In this document: in pieces, positions 26,262 through 34,586 of the stretch
Layout of the letters: each line of letters begins with the position of its first letter
Position numbering within the stretch: the stretch's first letter is position 1
From: Cohnella thermotolerans DSM 17683
GTDB lineage: Bacteria > Bacillota > Bacilli > Paenibacillales > Paenibacillaceae
NCBI RefSeq assembly: GCF_000429825.1
Contig: NZ_AUCP01000001.1
Span: forward strand, 186,001 to 250,000
Reading direction: 5' to 3'
DNA length: 64,000 nucleotides
Notes under the pieces: model-generated
Told to the model about the DNA's origin: nothing
The model's input: only the letters and a program-made list of their open reading frames with translations
Database searches by the model: none
Made by a program: the position numbers and the translations under genes

Positions 26262-26642
26262 TTATTTCACCCGCTGGCTGTCGTCGCTCTCCGTCTCGTC
26301 CTTGAAGGCGACGCCTTCGACTTTGACGTTCACTTCCACGACGCGAAGACCGGTCATGTTCTCCACCGCTTCGCGAACGTTCTCCTGAAGACGAACGCCG
26401 ACCTCTTGAATCGGAATGCCGTACTGTACGACAATCCGCAAATCGATGGCCGCCTCGACTTGGCCGACCTCGACCGACACGCCCTTCTGCGCGTTGCGCC
26501 CGCTCAGCCGTTTGGCAAGTCCCTCGGAGATCCCTCCGGACATCGCGGCGACTCCCGGCGTTTCCAGCGCCGCGAGGCCGGCTATGGTGGCAACGACATC
26601 GTCGGAAATACGAATCAATCCTTGCTGCAGCTCTTCGGTCAT
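26262..26642 (-). CDS. Asp23/Gls24 family protein
   Basis: A 126-aa protein. GLIRISDDVVATIAGLAALE and GVAAMSGGISEGLAKRLSG mark the Asp23/Gls24 family (Bacillus subtilis YqhY/YloU type), linked to envelope stress and lipid metabolism. I chose ATG 26642, with GGGAGTG 9 bases upstream, because homologues begin at this point; ATG 26666 with AGGAGTG upstream would add 8 residues. It is a single gene, convergent with ftsW and divergent from the antiporter. Confidence 0.88.
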   Translation of the reverse strand: MTEELQQGLIRISDDVVATIAGLAALETPGVAAMSGGISEGLAKRLSGRNAQKGVSVEVGQVEAAIDLRIVVQYGIPIQEVGVRLQENVREAVENMTGLRVVEVNVKVEGVAFKDETESDDSQRVK

Positions 26643-26811
26643 CGGCGGCTCACACTCCCGGAACATTATCACTCCTATTGTAAAGGAAGAAGCCGCCACA
26701 AGGCAACAAGACGGCTTTTCCGCCGTTCACATTTACTTCATCTTTTATTTTGGATATAGTAAGAAAGTCAAGCTCATTCCCAAGTTCCCCCATTCGAGAG
26801 GTGTCGTACAG

Positions 26812-27870
26812 TTGAAGAAGTTGTTTTTCCCCTTGCTCATCGTTTTTTTCGTTCTTAGCGCGATCGCGCATTATGCGCATTGGAACGTGACGTTGCAGTT
26901 CGTTCTCTCCGCCGTCGCCGTCATTTTCGTGGCGGGGTTCCTCGGCAAGGCGACGGAAGCGGTCGCCCACTACGCGGGCCAACGGCTGGGCGGATTTCTG
27001 AACGCGACGTTCGGCAATGCCGCCGAGCTCATTATTGCGATATTTCTCGTCAAGGAAGGCCTGTTCGACATGGTCAAGGCCAGCCTGACAGGTTCGATTA
27101 TCGGCAACCTGCTGCTCGTGCTCGGGGCCAGCGCGTTTGCGGGCGGGCTTAAATTCAAGGAGCAAAAATTCAACATTCATCTGGCCGGGCAGAACGCCTC
27201 CTTGATGCTGCTGGGCGTCATTGCGCTGTTCATCCCCGCCGTCTTCGTCAAAACGGAGCATCTGTCCTCGCAAGATACGATGTCGGTCAGCGTCACCGTA
27301 GCCGCCGTTCTGATCGTCGCTTATGCAGGATGGCTCGTGTACTCGATGATCACGCACAAAAGCCTGCTCGAGGACAACGAAGAGACGAAGCCGGACCACG
27401 GCGAGACGGCCGCCTGGTCGCGAGGCAAGTCCGTACTGTATCTCGTGCTGGCCACCGTCATGGTCGCCTTCGTCAGCGAATGGCTGGTCGGGACCTTGGA
27501 AGTGTTCACGCACAAATTCGGGCTGTCCGAGCTGTTCGTCGGCGCCTTCATCGTCGCCATTGTCGGCAACGCCGCCGAACACAGCGCCGCGGTCATGCTC
27601 GCCTTGAAGAACAAGATCGGCGCCGCCGTGGAGATCGCCGTCGGAAGCAGCCTGCAGATCGCCCTGTTCGTCGCTCCCGTGCTCGTCTTCGTCAGCCTCT
27701 TTTTCAATAACCATATGGACATCCTCTTCTCGACCATCGAATTGGCCGCGATCGGCGTCGCCGTGCTGATCGCGACCTCCATCTCGCGGGACGGCGCGAC
27801 CACCTGGTACGAAGGGAAGCTGCTGCTGCTCGTTTATATCGTGCTCGGCGTCGCCTTCTTCTTCGTCTGA
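26812..27870 (+). CDS. Calcium/proton antiporter (CaCA family, CAX/ChaA type)
   Basis: A 352-aa, eleven-helix antiporter. The two alpha-repeat motifs are present: GNAAELIIAIFLVKEG (near residue 65) and GNAAEHSAAVMLALKNK (near 245), each with the Glu that binds the cation. Length equals Bacillus subtilis ChaA (351 aa). The start is TTG 26812 with AGAGGTG 8 bases upstream; the open frame extends further upstream but lacks another site. Together with the P-type ATPase at 5913 the window encodes two Ca2+ efflux systems. Confidence 0.93.
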   Translation: MKKLFFPLLIVFFVLSAIAHYAHWNVTLQFVLSAVAVIFVAGFLGKATEAVAHYAGQRLGGFLNATFGNAAELIIAIFLVKEGLFDMVKASLTGSIIGNLLLVLGASAFAGGLKFKEQKFNIHLAGQNASLMLLGVIALFIPAVFVKTEHLSSQDTMSVSVTVAAVLIVAYAGWLVYSMITHKSLLEDNEETKPDHGETAAWSRGKSVLYLVLATVMVAFVSEWLVGTLEVFTHKFGLSELFVGAFIVAIVGNAAEHSAAVMLALKNKIGAAVEIAVGSSLQIALFVAPVLVFVSLFFNNHMDILFSTIELAAIGVAVLIATSISRDGATTWYEGKLLLLVYIVLGVAFFFV

Positions 27871-27885
27871 CATCGGCCAAACGCA

Positions 27886-27927
27886 CAAAAAGCCTTGGAA
27901 CGGCCAACCGGCCCCTCCAAGGCTTCT
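27886..27927. terminator. Bidirectional terminator between antiporter and ylaN
   Basis: A 9-bp stem AGCCTTGGA/TCCAAGGCT with a loop rich in GGCC. The minus-strand side ends in TTTTTG (for ylaN), while the plus-strand side has only TTCTTG. Confidence 0.8.
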
Positions 27928-27944
27928 TGCATCTCAAGAGAAAT

Positions 27945-28235
27945 TTATGCGTCCCTCTGCGCCATCGCTTCGTATAGCAAGGCAAGGTTGCGCTCCAGCT
28001 GCATGATCAGAAGCTTGCCTGCGCCTTCGTCCACGAGTCCCGCCCGCACCGCAAAATCGACCGCCCGCGAGAAGCCGTACATTTGGGTGTCCAGCACTTC
28101 CTCATAAAGCGGGCATTTGCGGGTCGCCAGATTCTCCATTTGGATGGCGATCAGTTTCTCGATTTTGTCCGCATCTTCCTGCAGGAGGCGAAGCGCCTTC
28201 TGATTCAGGTGCACCATGACATCCGATGAAGCCAT
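27945..28235 (-). CDS. ylaN: YlaN family protein
   Basis: A 96-aa protein with the YlaN (DUF1507) core CPLYEEVLDTQMYGFSRAVDFAVR. YlaN is conserved in Bacillota; in Bacillus subtilis and Staphylococcus aureus it has been linked to iron homeostasis through Fur. ATG 28235 has GGGGGAG with 7-base spacing. In Bacillus subtilis ylaN precedes ftsW. Here ftsW lies 2 kb away on the other strand, separated by the Asp23 and antiporter genes. Confidence 0.92.
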   Translation of the reverse strand: MASSDVMVHLNQKALRLLQEDADKIEKLIAIQMENLATRKCPLYEEVLDTQMYGFSRAVDFAVRAGLVDEGAGKLLIMQLERNLALLYEAMAQRDA

Positions 28236-28398
28236 TCCAACTCCCCCTGTGCCCTTACTTGCCAACCAATGCTATACCTTTCATATTAGACGAAATCGGC
28301 CGCAAGCACAAGGACAGGAACCCGCTAAATCGCTTTATTCGCAAGAAAACCCGAAGGAAGCTCCGGCGTCCCGTCTAAGACGGAAGACGGCCGGGGCC

Positions 28399-29001
28399 TC
28401 AGCTTCGAACGCCGACTCGCCAACGCCACAGCAAGGCCGTTACGGACAGGAGCGCGGCTCCCGCGATCAGATAGACGAAATTGCGGTGGACGATGGCGGT
28501 CACTTCTCTCCAATGTTCCCCCAGCAATACCCCGATAAGCTCGAACACGCTCGTCCACAGCAGGGCGCCGATCGCCGCGTACAGCGCGAACGAACGGTAC
28601 GGGCGCCTGCCGACGCCCGCGAGCACTGCCGTCGCGTGCCGAAGACCGGGCACGAAGTAGCCGATCAGAATGATCGCCTGGCCCCACTTGGCGAAGAGCT
28701 TCTCGTGTCGCTCCAGCCGGGACGGCGAGAAGCCGATCCGGCGGCCGTATTTCTCCAGCAGCCTCAAGCCGATAACGCGGCCAAGCGTGTAGCTGGCCGA
28801 CATTCCGACGACGCTGCCGGAGACGGCTGCGAGCATCGTCCAGCCCAGATGCATGCTTCCGCGCGACATGAGGTAGCCGGCGGCGGTCAGCAGCACTTCG
28901 TCGGGAACCGGGAGCCCGACGATGCCGAGCGACATCGCACCGAACAGGCCTATGTATTGGTAGCGGAACACCAGTTCGAGAAGTTGATCGGTAATCGACA
29001 C
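28399..29001 (-). CDS. DedA family membrane protein
   Basis: A 200-aa membrane protein of the DedA/VTT family. It has GLPVPDEVLLTAAGYL in the first re-entrant region, SYTLGRVIG, and the GYFVPGLRH motif with conserved Arg/His. Family members are implicated in lipid carrier (undecaprenyl phosphate or phosphatidylethanolamine) translocation. The start is GTG 29001 with AAGGAGA at 8-base spacing. A hairpin separates it from the upstream HPr-like gene. Confidence 0.9.
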   Translation of the reverse strand: MSITDQLLELVFRYQYIGLFGAMSLGIVGLPVPDEVLLTAAGYLMSRGSMHLGWTMLAAVSGSVVGMSASYTLGRVIGLRLLEKYGRRIGFSPSRLERHEKLFAKWGQAIILIGYFVPGLRHATAVLAGVGRRPYRSFALYAAIGALLWTSVFELIGVLLGEHWREVTAIVHRNFVYLIAGAALLSVTALLWRWRVGVRS

Positions 29002-29024
29002 GGGAACATCTCCTTGCTTTGGGA

Positions 29025-29057
29025 GAACGCCCCCGTCCGGGACGGACGGGGGCGTTC
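29025..29057 (-). terminator. Strong GC hairpin between the HPr-like and DedA genes
   Basis: A perfect 14-bp stem GAACGCCCCCGTCC/GGACGGGGGCGTTC with a 5-nt loop. The minus-strand tail is TTCTCCC, so termination may be partial. It lies 49 bp past the HPr-like stop and before the DedA ribosome site. Confidence 0.65.
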
Positions 29058-29105
29058 GGCTCATGCTGTCTGTCTATTCATTCCACGATGCCTTATGAAG
29101 GCGGA

Positions 29106-29345
29106 TTAATCCACGATCGTGACATTCAAATTGTGCTTCGCGAATACCGCCGCCAGCTCCTTCTTCGCCTCGTCGGCATCGGGGCCGTGCACGTGCAATT
29201 CGTAAGCGTGTCCGCCTACCAGCGTCGTGAACAGCCCGAGGATGCTCTTCACATCAATGTATTTATTCTCGGCTTGAAGCACGATGGAAGAGCGGAATTT
29301 GTTGGCGGTTTGAGACAATTCCACGATAGCTGCGTTGTTGGACAT
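29106..29345 (-). CDS. HPr-like domain protein lacking the active-site histidine
   Basis: A 79-aa protein whose body fits the HPr fold: SQTANKFRSSI, YIDVKSILGLFTTLV with a serine (Ser34) at the HPr Ser46 position, and HGPDADEAKKEL. The start falls where the first strand and active-site loop should be: the HARPA His is replaced by Asn and the preceding strand is missing. It therefore cannot carry PTS phosphate on His15, but could be phosphorylated by HPr kinase on serine, as Crh is. ATG 29345 has GGAGGG. It is a single gene. Confidence 0.82.
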   Translation of the reverse strand: MSNNAAIVELSQTANKFRSSIVLQAENKYIDVKSILGLFTTLVGGHAYELHVHGPDADEAKKELAAVFAKHNLNVTIVD

Positions 29346-29428
29346 GGAAATCCCTCCAGATAATAGGGTGGTCAATTACTTCCCTCATCATACCTTGATT
29401 TTACCATGACGTGCAAGAGGAAAACGCT

Positions 29429-30544
29429 TTATTTCAACGCTTCCGGGTTAAGCCCCTGCAGCTCGGGAAGGACGAACAGCCCGTCTTTGCGGATGAGCAC
29501 GTCGTCGAAATAAATCTCTCCGCCGCCGTACTCCGGCCGCTGAATGAGCACCAGATCCCAGTGGACGGACGAGCGGTTGCCGTTGTCGCAATCCTCGTAG
29601 GCCTGACCGGGCGTGAAGTGCAGGCTGCCCGCGATTTTCTCGTCGAACAGAGTGTCCTTCATCGGATGCAAAATGTACGGGTTGAATCCGAGGCTGAATT
29701 CCCCGATGTAACGGGCGCCTTCGTCCGTGTCGAGCACCTGGTTGATCCGGTCCGTGTCGTTCGCCGTCGCATGGACGATTTTTCCGTTTTCGAACGTAAA
29801 CCGGATGTTCTCGAACGTGAAGCCGTTGCGGACGCTCGGCGTGTTGTAAGCGATCGTTCCGTTCACGGAATCCCGGATCGGGCAAGAGTAAACTTCCCCG
29901 TCCGGAATGTTGCGCTTGCCGGAGCATTTCTTGGCTCCGATGCCTTTGATCGAGAACGTCAAATCCGTTCCCGGGGAGACGATCCGCACTTTGTCTGTGC
30001 GCTCCATCAACGCGTGCAACGGTTCCATCGCCCGGTCCATCTTGGCGTAGTCCAGGTTGCAGACGTCGAAATAAAAGTCCTCGAACGCCTCCGTGCTCTT
30101 ATTGGCAAGCTGGGCCATCGAATCGTTCGGGTAGCGGAGAACGACCCATTTCGTCCGTTTCACCCGCTGCTCCAGATGCACGGGGTGCTGGTAGATGCTC
30201 TCGTACAGCTTGAGCTTGTCGGGCGGAATGTCGGACCATTCGCTCGCGTTGCCGCTCGCGCGAATTCCTATGTAGCCTTGCATCCGTTCCATTCGGTTCA
30301 GATCGTAAGCGGCCCAGGTTTTGAGCTGCTCTTCCGTCGCATTGCGGAGCAACGTCCGCGTGACGGAGCGGTCCTCGATCTCGACGAACGGATGTCCTCC
30401 GCGCTTCGCCACTTCCTCGATCAAACATTTGAGCAACTCCCGCTCGGAGCCGATCATCTCGATCAGCACGTTGTCGCCCGGCCGAACGTCGATTGAATAG
30501 CCGGCCAGATTGGCGGCGAGTTTCTGCAGACGCGGATCGCGCAT
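29429..30544 (-). CDS. M29 family metallo-aminopeptidase (AmpS/PepS type)
   Basis: A 371-aa leucyl-aminopeptidase-like enzyme of the thermophilic M29 family. It has the N-terminal LIEMIGSERELLKCLIEEV region, PDGEVYSCPI with a metal-binding Glu, GEFSLGFNP, and a C-terminal SSVHWDLVLI with metal-binding His and Asp. It removes N-terminal residues from peptides in the cytoplasm. ATG 30544 has GGGAGG 6 bases upstream. The lipoprotein gene ends 29 bp upstream, so they may share a transcript. Confidence 0.92.
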   Translation of the reverse strand: MRDPRLQKLAANLAGYSIDVRPGDNVLIEMIGSERELLKCLIEEVAKRGGHPFVEIEDRSVTRTLLRNATEEQLKTWAAYDLNRMERMQGYIGIRASGNASEWSDIPPDKLKLYESIYQHPVHLEQRVKRTKWVVLRYPNDSMAQLANKSTEAFEDFYFDVCNLDYAKMDRAMEPLHALMERTDKVRIVSPGTDLTFSIKGIGAKKCSGKRNIPDGEVYSCPIRDSVNGTIAYNTPSVRNGFTFENIRFTFENGKIVHATANDTDRINQVLDTDEGARYIGEFSLGFNPYILHPMKDTLFDEKIAGSLHFTPGQAYEDCDNGNRSSVHWDLVLIQRPEYGGGEIYFDDVLIRKDGLFVLPELQGLNPEALK

Positions 30545-30573
30545 CGTTGTTCCTCCCAGCATGGTCATGATTC

Positions 30574-31332
30574 CTAACGGTCGGAGAGAGGCTTCATGCC
30601 TTCCGACCTCCCTATTGTATCACTGTCTCGCCGCGCTCGAAAACTCGTCACGGAGGATCTTTTTTCCACATACGCCTTGCCGGCGATCGTGTACCGGAGA
30701 ACGGTCTCCTCCTTGAGCTGCAACGGAAACCATGTGCGGCGGTCCGCGGTCCACCGGCAGACGGTCGATGCCTCCAGCGTGGCCAGCGCTTCGCGGAACC
30801 GCCCCTCCGCCTCTTCTCCCGCCGCCGGCCCGGCGCGCTTCCCTCCCGAGGACGCGGCGATCAGCGTTGCGGCGAGGCTCCCCGTCGCGCTCCATTCCGC
30901 CCGCAGCGCCTCCTGCATCCGTCTGCGGGCGGCATCGGGCCGCAGCGTGACGGTCAGCACGACGGCCTTCCCGTTCGAAGACCCGTAAGCCACCTCCGCG
31001 GCATGCTTTTGAACGGCATCGGCCAGCGCGAGCGGGTAATTCCACCCGAGAGGGGCCGCACCGGAGGACGGCTCCCCATTCAACACGACGGTCCGGTGGC
31101 CGGACACTTCTCCGCGATACCGGCGCGGAACGCCCGCCCGGCCGCTAGCGTCGTAGGCAACGGTCTCTCCTTCGAACGTGAAGCGGTCGCGGCCGGACAG
31201 CGCGGAAGCCGACAGAGCGAACGCCTGCCGCGGCGGAAGCTCGGAGGAAGCCGAACATCCGGCGCTTCCCAGGCACGCCAGACAACAGGCGGCGATGGCG
31301 ATCCCTCGCCGAACAACCCATCGAACGCGCAT
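30574..31332 (-). CDS. Predicted lipoprotein of unknown function
   Basis: A 252-aa protein with a lipoprotein signal: basic MRVRWVVRR, a short hydrophobic stretch, and the lipobox LGSAGC with Cys at residue 26. The mature part is Ala/Arg-rich and I do not recognise a domain. It begins before the M29 peptidase gene on the same strand, 29 bp apart. The start is ATG 31332 with a modest GAAAGGGGG site. Expected location is the outer face of the membrane. Confidence 0.75.
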   Translation of the reverse strand: MRVRWVVRRGIAIAACCLACLGSAGCSASSELPPRQAFALSASALSGRDRFTFEGETVAYDASGRAGVPRRYRGEVSGHRTVVLNGEPSSGAAPLGWNYPLALADAVQKHAAEVAYGSSNGKAVVLTVTLRPDAARRRMQEALRAEWSATGSLAATLIAASSGGKRAGPAAGEEAEGRFREALATLEASTVCRWTADRRTWFPLQLKEETVLRYTIAGKAYVEKRSSVTSFRARRDSDTIGRSEGMKPLSDR

Positions 31333-31421
31333 TCGTCTCCCCCTTTCGCTTCCTATCGTTTCCTATCGTTTCCCCGCTCCCGATCGTTATGCTTCGGCCG
31401 CGCGAAAGAGCACTGCGGCGC

Positions 31422-31455
31422 AAAAAAAAGACCAACCCGATCCGCCCGGTTGGTC
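31422..31455 (-). terminator. Terminator of dgcP
   Basis: An 8-bp stem GACCAACC/GGTTGGTC is followed on the minus strand by eight T, about 60 bp past the diguanylate cyclase stop. Confidence 0.93.
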
Positions 31456-31515
31456 CCTTCCCGCGAGATCGGTCCGCCTTCCGCGTTCGACCCCGCTCTC
31501 TTCCTTCCATCGGCT

Positions 31516-33504
31516 TTAACCGACGGCCACCTTGTTGCGTCCCTTGTGCTTGGCGTCGTACAGCGCCATGTCCGCCCGGTAGAACAGCGTCTCGACGCTG
31601 ATCTTGTCGTCCGACGACGTCCATTCGGACAATCCGCAACTTACGGTCACTTGCGGATCGGTCTCTTCCTCGACCCGCCTGCGAATGCGCTCGGCCACCT
31701 TCACCGTCTGCTCCAGCCCGAGCCGCGGCAAATAGATGGCGAGCTCTTCTCCGCCCCATCTGGCGGCAATATCGGAATCCCGGATCGCCGACCGGATGAT
31801 CGCGCTTACCTGGATGAGGATCGCATCTCCGATCTGGTGGCCGTACGTATCGTTCACCTTCTTGAAATGGTCGATATCGACCAGGATCAGCGAGCCGAAG
31901 TTGTCCTTCTGCAGCTTGCGCTGAATCCGCTCGTTCAGGTAATGCCGGGCGAACAGCCCGGTCAGATTGTCGGTAATGACCATCCGGCGCACTTCCGCGT
32001 GCAGCGAAGAGTTCGAGACCGCAAGCCCCAGATGGGCGGACAACACGTGAAGAAGCTTGTAATTGTCGTAAGAAAAATGGTTCGGCAGACGGTGCGTCAC
32101 CATGACGGCCCCGATGACCTCCCCGTTCAGCAGCAGCGGCGAAGCGAGCAGGGACCGCGATTGCGTGACGTCCATCAGATGCGAACGGACCGGAGTCGCC
32201 GAGTGGTAATCCGACAGAATGATCGGTTCCCTGGTCGTCAGCATGACGCCGCAAAAGCCGTAGTCCTTGTCGAACTTCTCGTTGAACATCTCGGGGGCGT
32301 TCGTCGACATGACGACGAAACGCCCGTTGAGCCGATCCAACTGGAGGATGAAGCAATAATCGGCCTTGAAAATATGCAGCAGCTCGCTGTTCGCGAACTG
32401 CATCGTATCCGATAATCGCAAGCTGCTGTTAAGCCGCTGAGTCAGCTCGTTGATGAGCCGGAGCTCCCCGATCAGCGTATTGGCCTGTTCGTGAAGCTTC
32501 GCCTTCTCGAACGCCGTCCCCGCTCCCGCCGTCAGCGTCTTCATGAACTGCAAGTCCACGTCGTCGAACTCTCCCGCGGAGACGTCCATCCGAAGGACGC
32601 CGTACACGCCCTGCTTGCCCGTCAACGGAAACGCGATCCGCCTGCGGGAGCCGTCGTTTTCTTCGCGAATCTCGCCTTCCATGAACGCCTTCCAGCAAAT
32701 GTCCATCTCTTGTTGATGGAAAGCGAGCGGCTTCACCTTCTCGTTGGAACTGGCGTAATCCTGCGAGAGGAACAAGTCGATACGGCACATGGCATAGACT
32801 TGCTCCAGAATGTCGAACACTTCGGCCAGAACGCTCTCGACGTCGATGTGGTCGTTGAGCCGCCTCAGGACATCGAACAGCAGGTCGCGGCGGCGTTCCT
32901 CCCTGCTGGAAAGTTGCGTGCGGTGAAGCAAATCCTGGATGAAAAGCAGTTCGAAGCGCCGGTAGAGGCAGTTGCGGAAATGCAGCGAGGCGGCCTGGAG
33001 CAGCTTCAGTTCGGCGGCTTGGGCTTCGCCGGCGGGCAGCAGGCAAGCCATCGCCGCGCAAGGAATGCCCGAGGAGCGGGTGAAAACCGGAACCGCTAGC
33101 GAATCGAAAGCCTTCATGGCGGCGGAAGTGTGTTCGTCCGAGTGAAGGACGGTGGGACGGCACGTCTCCAGCGCGACGCTGCCCGCCGTAAGCCCGATCG
33201 CTTCCTTGCTCCAGTTCCGGGGGACGGAGAAGCGGTCTTCGGCGCCGCCGCTTCCGGTCATGGCGACGGCGGTGCCGTCGGGGTGGAGGAGCACAATCGG
33301 ATGATCCGACGGCCAGAGATATCCTTCGGTCTGCTCCCGCCAATCGGCGAAGCTGTCGGCCAGCAGGGAATGCGTATAAGGCATGTCCGCTTCGGACAGA
33401 TCCTGCCGCTCTATCCATTGCGGCAGCTCGGTCGGCGTGCGGGGGAGGCTTGCGTCTGCTTGATCTTGCCTGTTCAATATTCGAATTTCGTCTTGATAAG
33501 CCAT
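31516..33504 (-). CDS. dgcP: GAF-GGDEF diguanylate cyclase (DgcP/YtrP-like)
   Basis: A 662-aa soluble protein. An N-terminal GAF-like region (about 30-190), a second GAF (about 215-345) and a third (about 370-500) precede a GGDEF domain (about 500-660). The active site reads RWGGEELAIYL, which keeps the catalytic GGEEF-type loop, so it should make cyclic di-GMP. No EAL domain or membrane helix is present. Bacillus subtilis DgcP (YtrP) has the same layout and also lies next to rpsD. ATG 33504 has GGGAGG with 8-base spacing. It is divergent from rpsD. Confidence 0.88.
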   Translation of the reverse strand: MAYQDEIRILNRQDQADASLPRTPTELPQWIERQDLSEADMPYTHSLLADSFADWREQTEGYLWPSDHPIVLLHPDGTAVAMTGSGGAEDRFSVPRNWSKEAIGLTAGSVALETCRPTVLHSDEHTSAAMKAFDSLAVPVFTRSSGIPCAAMACLLPAGEAQAAELKLLQAASLHFRNCLYRRFELLFIQDLLHRTQLSSREERRRDLLFDVLRRLNDHIDVESVLAEVFDILEQVYAMCRIDLFLSQDYASSNEKVKPLAFHQQEMDICWKAFMEGEIREENDGSRRRIAFPLTGKQGVYGVLRMDVSAGEFDDVDLQFMKTLTAGAGTAFEKAKLHEQANTLIGELRLINELTQRLNSSLRLSDTMQFANSELLHIFKADYCFILQLDRLNGRFVVMSTNAPEMFNEKFDKDYGFCGVMLTTREPIILSDYHSATPVRSHLMDVTQSRSLLASPLLLNGEVIGAVMVTHRLPNHFSYDNYKLLHVLSAHLGLAVSNSSLHAEVRRMVITDNLTGLFARHYLNERIQRKLQKDNFGSLILVDIDHFKKVNDTYGHQIGDAILIQVSAIIRSAIRDSDIAARWGGEELAIYLPRLGLEQTVKVAERIRRRVEEETDPQVTVSCGLSEWTSSDDKISVETLFYRADMALYDAKHKGRNKVAVG

Positions 33505-33671
33505 CCCCACTGCCTCCCTTGCCTTGCACAACGTGCCGTTTCATTTAAATTAACTATACAATGGATACAGGAATTTTGCACTATATACGGAACAAAATAC
33601 AGGGACTTGGGGCGTAATTTCGCCCTGTGAATTGTTTTCCGGGATGATAGCGGTTACCGGAGGCGATGCGC

Positions 33672-33699
33672 TTGACATCGCCATCTGCAATCGTATAAT
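33672..33699 (+). promoter_or_regulatory. Strong sigma-A promoter of rpsD
   Basis: A perfect TTGACA (33672-33677), 16 bp, then a perfect TATAAT (33694-33699). It is the closest match to consensus in the window, as expected for a ribosomal protein gene. Transcription should start near 33706. Confidence 0.9.
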
Positions 33700-33705
33700 A
33701 TAACT

Positions 33706-33887
33706 TGTTGAATATTGGGCAAACGGTTTGTGTCACCCTCACGGAAGATTCACCGGCAGGCAGCGGCTGAGATCCTTGCCGGGTCTTGGCGGGAGACGGA
33801 CAAGTCTTTCCGCCGGTTTGGAATGGACCGGCGCAACGTACCCCATTTTCAAAAAACTTATTTTTGAAAAAGGAGTCACGCACACTC
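33706..33887 (+). promoter_or_regulatory. Long rpsD 5' leader, probable S4 autoregulatory region
   Basis: About 180 nt separate the promoter from the rpsD ATG. The leader contains several GC-rich hairpin arms (for example CCGGCAGGCAGCGG and GCCGGGTCTTGGCGGG). Next to the ribosome site is a 10-bp A/T stem TTTTCAAAAA/TTTTTGAAAA (33846-33871) abutting AAGGAG. In Firmicutes S4 represses its own translation by binding an rpsD leader pseudoknot. This leader is a good candidate for that, though I could not fold it fully. Confidence 0.6.
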
Positions 33888-34487
33888 ATGGCACGTTATA
33901 CAGGACCCAAGTTTAAATTGAGCCGCCGCCTGGGCATCTCCCTGCTCGGCAACGGCAAAGATCTGAAGCGCCCGTTCCCTCCGGGACAACACGGCGCAAA
34001 CCAACGCCGCAAAGTGAGCGGCTACGGCCTCCAGTTGATGGAGAAGCAAAAACTGCGCCATATGTACGGCCTGAACGAGAAGCAATTCCGCAACCTGTTC
34101 GACCGCGCATCCAAGCTCAAAGGTAAAGCCGGCGAGAACTTCATGTTCCTGCTCGAGAGCCGTCTCGACAACCTCGTGTACCGTCTGGGCTGGGCCAACT
34201 CCCGTCCGGGTGCCCGCCAATTGGTGTCGCACGGCCACGTAACGGTCAACGGCCAGAAAGTCAACATCGCTTCCTACACGGTGCAACCGGGCGATGTGAT
34301 CGGCCTGCGCGAGCGCAGCCGCGGTCTGAAGACGATCAAGGAAGCGTTGGAAGGACGTCACCATCTGCCGGCTTATCTCGACTTCAACGCGACGACGATG
34401 GAAGGCAAGTACATTCGTCTGCCGAGCCGCGACGAGCTGCCCCAAGAAATCGAAGAGCAACAAATCGTCGAGTTCTACAGCCGTTAA
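33888..34487 (+). CDS. rpsD: 30S ribosomal protein S4
   Basis: A 199-aa protein beginning [16 protein letters not shown], with the S4 RNA-binding domain (about 90-155; [20 protein letters not shown]). It is the zinc-free form: the N-terminal region has no cysteines. S4 nucleates 30S assembly and usually represses its own mRNA. AAGGAG lies 12 bases before the ATG. The gene has its own strong promoter, long leader and terminator, as in Bacillus subtilis where rpsD stands apart from the main ribosomal operons. Confidence 0.98.
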   Translation: MARYTGPKFKLSRRLGISLLGNGKDLKRPFPPGQHGANQRRKVSGYGLQLMEKQKLRHMYGLNEKQFRNLFDRASKLKGKAGENFMFLLESRLDNLVYRLGWANSRPGARQLVSHGHVTVNGQKVNIASYTVQPGDVIGLRERSRGLKTIKEALEGRHHLPAYLDFNATTMEGKYIRLPSRDELPQEIEEQQIVEFYSR

Positions 34488-34509
34488 TCGGCATCGTCAA
34501 GCGGAAGAT

Positions 34510-34544
34510 AAAACCCCGGATCGCCCAGCGATCCGGGGTTTTAT
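34510..34544 (+). terminator. Terminator of rpsD
   Basis: A perfect 15-bp stem AAAACCCCGGATCGC/GCGATCCGGGGTTTT with a 3-nt loop, 22 bp after the stop. The A/T ends make it usable on both strands. Confidence 0.95.
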
Positions 34545-34586
34545 TCGTGGCATGACGCCGCGCTTGGGCGGCGCGGCATCGCGCCC

